A DNA stretch of 7,929 nt from a bacterium UBA7470 (GTDB lineage: Bacteria; Pseudomonadota; Gammaproteobacteria; Burkholderiales; Burkholderiaceae_C), in the NCBI GenBank assembly GCA_002479815.1, contig DLPA01000159.1:7936-15864 (forward strand). The letters are read 5' to 3'. Under the pieces are notes generated by a model. The model did not search any database and had not been told where the DNA came from. It saw only the letters and a program-made list of their open reading frames with translations. Below are positions 5,002-7,929 of this stretch, one piece after another (within the stretch, counting starts at the first letter, position 1; the number at the start of each line of letters is the position of its first letter). A program made the position numbers and the translations under genes.

Positions 5002-5721
5002 ATGCGCACCTCTTCTTCTGTTTCTTCTATCCGCATTGCCCCCTCTATTTTGTCTGCCGACTTTGCCCGCTTGGGCGAGGAAGTGCGGGCCATCGAAAAA
5101 GCGGGTGCGGATTTGGTTCACTTTGACGTGATGGACAACCATTACGTGCCCAACCTGACCATCGGCCCGCTGGTGTGTGAGGCGATTCGCCCCCACGTCA
5201 AGATCGGGATCGACGTGCATTTGATGGTCGAACCCGTCGATGCCTTGATTCCGCTGTTTGCCAAAGCCGGAGCCAACCTCATCACCTTCCACCCTGAGGC
5301 CAGCCGCCATGTGGATCGCACCCTGCAACTCATCCGCGACCACGGTTGTAAAGCGGGTTTGGTGCTCAACCCCGCCACGCCCGTACAGGTCTTGGATCAT
5401 GTGTGGGACAAGCTCGACATCGTGCTCTTGATGAGCGTCAACCCCGGCTTTGGCGGCCAGAAATTCATCCCTTCTACTTTGCCCAAGCTCCGCACCCTCC
5501 GCGCCGCCATCACCGCGCACCAAGCCGCTGGTGGTCAAGAGATTTGGCTGGAAGTGGATGGCGGGGTGAAGGTGGACAACATCGCCGAGATTGTTCGTGC
5601 GGGAGCCGACACCTGTGTGGCAGGCAGTGCCGTGTTTGGTGCGCCCGATGCCGATGGCGGCTACCGCAACGTGATGAACGCCTTGCGTACCGAAGCCGCG
5701 AAAGCCGCCGCCCAAGCCTAA
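5002..5721 (+). CDS. rpe: Ribulose-phosphate 3-epimerase
   Basis: The 239-residue protein is a (beta/alpha)8 epimerase interconverting D-ribulose 5-phosphate and D-xylulose 5-phosphate; in a cbb operon the gene is also called cbbE. Family blocks are APSILSADFARLG (13-25), HFDVMDNHYVPN (40-51), DVHLMVE (71-77), MSVNPGFGGQ (144-153) and EVDGGV (184-189). The metal ligands His40, Asp42, His73 and Asp186 are all present, with Asp42 and Asp186 as the acid/base pair. I chose the ATG at 5002. It has only a weak upstream GGA, but no other in-frame ATG precedes the first strand, and an alternative TTG at 4987 adds nothing recognisable. The product feeds phosphoribulokinase, encoded two genes downstream. 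Confidence 0.95.
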   Translation: MRTSSSVSSIRIAPSILSADFARLGEEVRAIEKAGADLVHFDVMDNHYVPNLTIGPLVCEAIRPHVKIGIDVHLMVEPVDALIPLFAKAGANLITFHPEASRHVDRTLQLIRDHGCKAGLVLNPATPVQVLDHVWDKLDIVLLMSVNPGFGGQKFIPSTLPKLRTLRAAITAHQAAGGQEIWLEVDGGVKVDNIAEIVRAGADTCVAGSAVFGAPDADGGYRNVMNALRTEAAKAAAQA

Positions 5722-5751
5722 CAGGAGCCTGATTCCCTTGACAAGCTGATG

Positions 5752-5803
5752 CAGCGACTTCGCTTTGAAGTCGCTGAGGGGGAAGGCTTTGCCTGTGTTT
5801 TTT
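5752..5803 (+). terminator. Strong hairpin plus small hairpin and T6 between rpe and fbp (attenuator or processing element)
   Basis: CAGCGACTTC (5752-5761) pairs perfectly with GAAGTCGCTG (5767-5776) around a 5-base loop. A second small stem AGGC/GCCT (5784-5787, 5791-5794) follows, and then TTTTTT at 5798-5803. As it lies inside the operon, it may act as a partial terminator or protect or define an mRNA end rather than stop all transcription. Confidence 0.45.
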
Positions 5804-5821
5804 GATCGCTAAGAAAGTGAG

Positions 5822-6925
5822 ATGGTCATGCCCTTGTCCCAACGCTCTACCTTGACGCAGTTCTTGATTGAGGAACGCCGTCGTTACCCCAGCGCCAGCG
5901 GCGACTTCAACGCGCTGATTTTGGATGTCGCCTTGGCCTGCAAAGCCATTGCTCGGGCGGTGGCCTTTGGCGAGCTGGGCGGGATGCTGGGCAACCATGC
6001 CGCCACCGAAGGCGGCAGCATCAACGTGCAAGGCGAGACGCAGAAAAAGCTCGATGTCATCAGCAACGACATGTTCATCAGCGCCAACAACTGGGGCGGG
6101 CACTTGGCAGGCATGGCTTCTGAGGAGATGGACGATCCCTACCAAATTCCCAAGCAATACCCACGCGGCAAGTATTTGCTGGTGTTCGATCCGCTGGACG
6201 GCTCCAGCAACATCGACGTGAACGTCTCGGTGGGCAGTATTTTTTCGGTGTTGCGTGCGCCGCAAGACGCGATTGCTTCGGGCCGAGATTTGACACCTGA
6301 GGATTTTTTCCAACCCGGTGCCAAGCAAATCGCTGCGGGCTACGCGCTGTACGGCCCCACGACCATGCTGGTTTTGACCGTGGGCAACGGGGTCAATGGC
6401 TTCACCTTAGACCCCAGCTTGGGCGAGTTCAAGCTCACCCATCCGGCGATTCAAGTGCCAGCGGACACGCAAGAATTTGCCATCAACGCTTCCAACAGCC
6501 GTTTTTGGGAAGCGCCCGTCAAACGCTATGTCGATGAATGCTTGGCGGGCAAAACAGGCGTGCGCGGCAAAGATTTCAATATGCGCTGGATTGCCAGCAT
6601 GGTGGCCGAAGCGCACCGCATCCTCATGCGCGGAGGCGTGTTCATGTACCCCCGCGACACCAAAGACCCCAGCAAACCGGGCCGCTTGCGCCTGCTGTAC
6701 GAGGCCAACCCCATTGGCATGGTGATGGAACAAGCCGGAGGCCGCGCCAGCACAGGCCGCGAACCCATGCTCGGCGTGCAACCCACGGCCTTGCATCAGC
6801 GCATCGGGCTGGTGTTTGGCAGCAAAAACGAAGTCGAACGCATCGAGCGCTACCACGCAGAGCCACAAGACTTACCTGAAGAGGACAGCCCTTTGTTTGC
6901 GAAGCGGAGTTTGTTCCGTGATTGA
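5822..6925 (+). CDS. fbp: Class I fructose-1,6-bisphosphatase
   Basis: The 367-residue protein is a class I FBPase; the cbb name is cbbF. It hydrolyses fructose 1,6-bisphosphate, and Calvin cycle versions often also act on sedoheptulose 1,7-bisphosphate. The metal site is visible as EEM (101-103) and DPLDGSSNIDVNVSVGSIFS (123-142) with Asp123 and Asp126. The family signature GRLRLLYEANPIG spans 287-299, with Glu294 as a further metal ligand. The C-terminal DSPLFAKRSLFRD is intact. Two ATGs compete: 5822, and 5828, which has GAG six bases upstream in a weak GTGAG. They differ by only two residues. I see no feature that proves redox or AMP regulation. It follows rpe after 100 bases that include a strong hairpin. 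Confidence 0.95.
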   Translation: MVMPLSQRSTLTQFLIEERRRYPSASGDFNALILDVALACKAIARAVAFGELGGMLGNHAATEGGSINVQGETQKKLDVISNDMFISANNWGGHLAGMASEEMDDPYQIPKQYPRGKYLLVFDPLDGSSNIDVNVSVGSIFSVLRAPQDAIASGRDLTPEDFFQPGAKQIAAGYALYGPTTMLVLTVGNGVNGFTLDPSLGEFKLTHPAIQVPADTQEFAINASNSRFWEAPVKRYVDECLAGKTGVRGKDFNMRWIASMVAEAHRILMRGGVFMYPRDTKDPSKPGRLRLLYEANPIGMVMEQAGGRASTGREPMLGVQPTALHQRIGLVFGSKNEVERIERYHAEPQDLPEEDSPLFAKRSLFRD

Positions 6926-6945
6926 AAGAAGAAATGAAAAGAAAA

Positions 6946-7019
6946 ATTGCTAAAAAGCATAGCTTTTAACGCAATGAAATAAAGCGATAGATCGTATTTC
7001 ATCGCAAAGAATTTTTTTT
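6946..7019 (+). promoter_or_regulatory. Two hairpins and a T8 tract between fbp and prk
   Basis: The first hairpin (6946-6975) pairs ATTGC with GCAAT and AAAAGC with GCTTTT around an ATA loop, with one mismatch and one bulge. The second (6975-7001) pairs TGAAATA with TATTTCA and CGAT with ATCG, with a 3-base bulge. GCGAT (6984-6988) can instead pair with ATCGC (7001-7005). T8 follows at 7012-7019, just before the prk Shine-Dalgarno. It could be a partial terminator or attenuator controlling prk, or a processing site; function is inferred. Confidence 0.4.
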
Positions 7020-7036
7020 ATTTTCAGGAGTTCACC

Positions 7037-7918
7037 ATGTCGGCACGCCATCCCATCATCGCCATCACCGGCTCGTCAGGTGCGGGCACGTCCACTGTGA
7101 CCAAAACCTTTCAAAACATCTTTCGCCGCGAAAACTTGAAATCCGCCATCATCGAAGGCGACAGCATGCACCGCTACGACCGCAAGGAAATGAAGCTGCG
7201 TGCCGCCGAGGCCGAGGCCAGTGGCAACAAGCACTTCAGCCACTTTGGGGCCGACAACAACTTGTTTGGCGAGCTGGAGCATCTGTTCAAAACCTATGGC
7301 GAATCGGGCACAGGCCGCAGCCGCAAGTATTTGCACAATGCCGAGGAAGCCGCACCCTATAAGCAAGAGCCGGGCACGTTCACCCCTTGGGAGGACTTGC
7401 CCACCGACACCGACATTTTGTTTTACGAAGGCTTGCACGGCGCCGTGAAAACGCCCGAGCACAACATCGCGCAATACCCTGATTTGTTGATCGGCGTGGT
7501 TCCCGTTATTAATTTGGAGTGGATACAAAAACTCATCCGCGACAAAACCCAACGCGGCTACAGCACCGAGGCCGTGACCGACACCATCCTGCGCCGCATG
7601 CCCGACTATGTGAACTACATCGTGCCGCAGTTCGCCCACACCCATGTCAACTTCCAGCGCGTGCCCGTGGTCGATACCTCCAACCCCTTCATCAGCCGCG
7701 ACATCCCCAGCCCCGATGAGAGCATGGTGGTCATTCGGTTCGCCAAGCCCAAGGGCATCGATTTCCAGTACCTGCTGAGCATGATTCACGACAGCTACAT
7801 GAGCCGCGCCAACACCATCGTCATTCCCGGCGGCAAGATGGAACTGGCCATGCAACTCATTTTCACCCCCTTCATCTGGCGAATGATGGAGCGCCGCAAA
7901 CGCGCCTTGGGCGGCTGA
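7037..7918 (+). CDS. prk: Phosphoribulokinase, proteobacterial type
   Basis: The 293-residue enzyme phosphorylates ribulose 5-phosphate with ATP to ribulose 1,5-bisphosphate, the Rubisco substrate; the cbb name is cbbP. The P-loop GSSGAGTST spans 12-20. Residues important in the Rhodobacter sphaeroides enzyme are found at the same numbers: Asp42, His45 and Arg49 in EGDSMHRYDR, Glu131 in YEGLHG, Arg168 and Asp169 in IRDK, and Arg173 in QRGYS. The length fits the octameric proteobacterial class, usually activated by NADH, rather than the longer plant/cyanobacterial type, and there is no thioredoxin-type Cys pair. CAGGAG (7025-7030) lies six bases before the ATG, the best Shine-Dalgarno in the cbb operon. 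The gap to fbp is 111 bases. The last 11 bases of the window hold no feature; the operon may continue beyond them. Confidence 0.97.
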   Translation: MSARHPIIAITGSSGAGTSTVTKTFQNIFRRENLKSAIIEGDSMHRYDRKEMKLRAAEAEASGNKHFSHFGADNNLFGELEHLFKTYGESGTGRSRKYLHNAEEAAPYKQEPGTFTPWEDLPTDTDILFYEGLHGAVKTPEHNIAQYPDLLIGVVPVINLEWIQKLIRDKTQRGYSTEAVTDTILRRMPDYVNYIVPQFAHTHVNFQRVPVVDTSNPFISRDIPSPDESMVVIRFAKPKGIDFQYLLSMIHDSYMSRANTIVIPGGKMELAMQLIFTPFIWRMMERRKRALGG

Positions 7919-7929
7919 CCCCCGCGCCC

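Noticed and set aside
4882..5715. A 277-codon leftward open frame opposite rpe, and a similar one at 5510-6328
   Set aside because: Both lie antisense to genes with intact family motifs. Their translations are low-complexity, rich in His, Gly and Arg, with no domain I recognise, as expected from the complement of GC-rich codons.
7076..7855. A 259-codon leftward open frame opposite prk
   Set aside because: It lies wholly inside the prk gene on the other strand, has no ribosome binding site and no recognisable domain.
1..7929. CRISPR array, phage module, toxin-antitoxin or defence system
   Set aside because: No spaced direct-repeat array, integrase, attachment site, or small paired genes were seen. 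All sizeable genes are accounted for by known metabolic or regulatory families.

Overview
The window looks like a chromosomal piece of a moderately GC-rich betaproteobacterium that can fix CO2, most likely of the order Burkholderiales. The order is an inference from protein character (CbbR, CbbY, proteobacterial-type phosphoribulokinase, a CYTH enzyme like the Nitrosomonas type). No rRNA, tRNA or marker gene in the window settles it.

Left end (1-371): the first codons of a leftward gene, probably telA-like, then a gene-poor spacer rich in inverted repeats. Left block (372-2769, all rightward): an HSL-family alpha/beta hydrolase, a two-domain protein joining a YbgC/FadM-type hotdog thioesterase to a GNAT acetyltransferase, and a CYTH triphosphate tunnel enzyme. 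The gaps are 34 and 54 bases and the last two genes have Shine-Dalgarno sites, so this is probably one transcription unit. Nothing ties it functionally to the Calvin cycle genes.

Middle (2770-3040): an AT-rich gap between convergent genes. It holds an element bounded by 30-base terminal inverted repeats (27 of 30 matching) with T-tracts at both outer ends. It may be a small non-coding MITE-like element, a bidirectional terminator, or both.

Right block (3041-7918): the Calvin-Benson-Bassham regulator cbbR points left, and diverging from it is cbbY-rpe(cbbE)-fbp(cbbF)-prk(cbbP). Rpe makes ribulose 5-phosphate, Prk phosphorylates it to ribulose 1,5-bisphosphate, Fbp drives hexose/sedoheptulose bisphosphate turnover, and CbbY clears the Rubisco inhibitor xylulose 1,5-bisphosphate. 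The divergent region carries three T-N-A triplets at exact 10-base steps (the CbbR recognition pattern) overlapping a plausible sigma-70 promoter for cbbY. RuBisCO and transketolase genes are not in the window. Gaps inside the operon are wide (77-111 bases), and each contains a T-tract, two of them behind hairpins, which may set the relative expression of the genes.

I found no CRISPR array, phage module, defence locus or toxin-antitoxin pair. The best candidates for something undescribed are the inverted-repeat element, the thioesterase-GNAT fusion and the structured gaps of the cbb operon.
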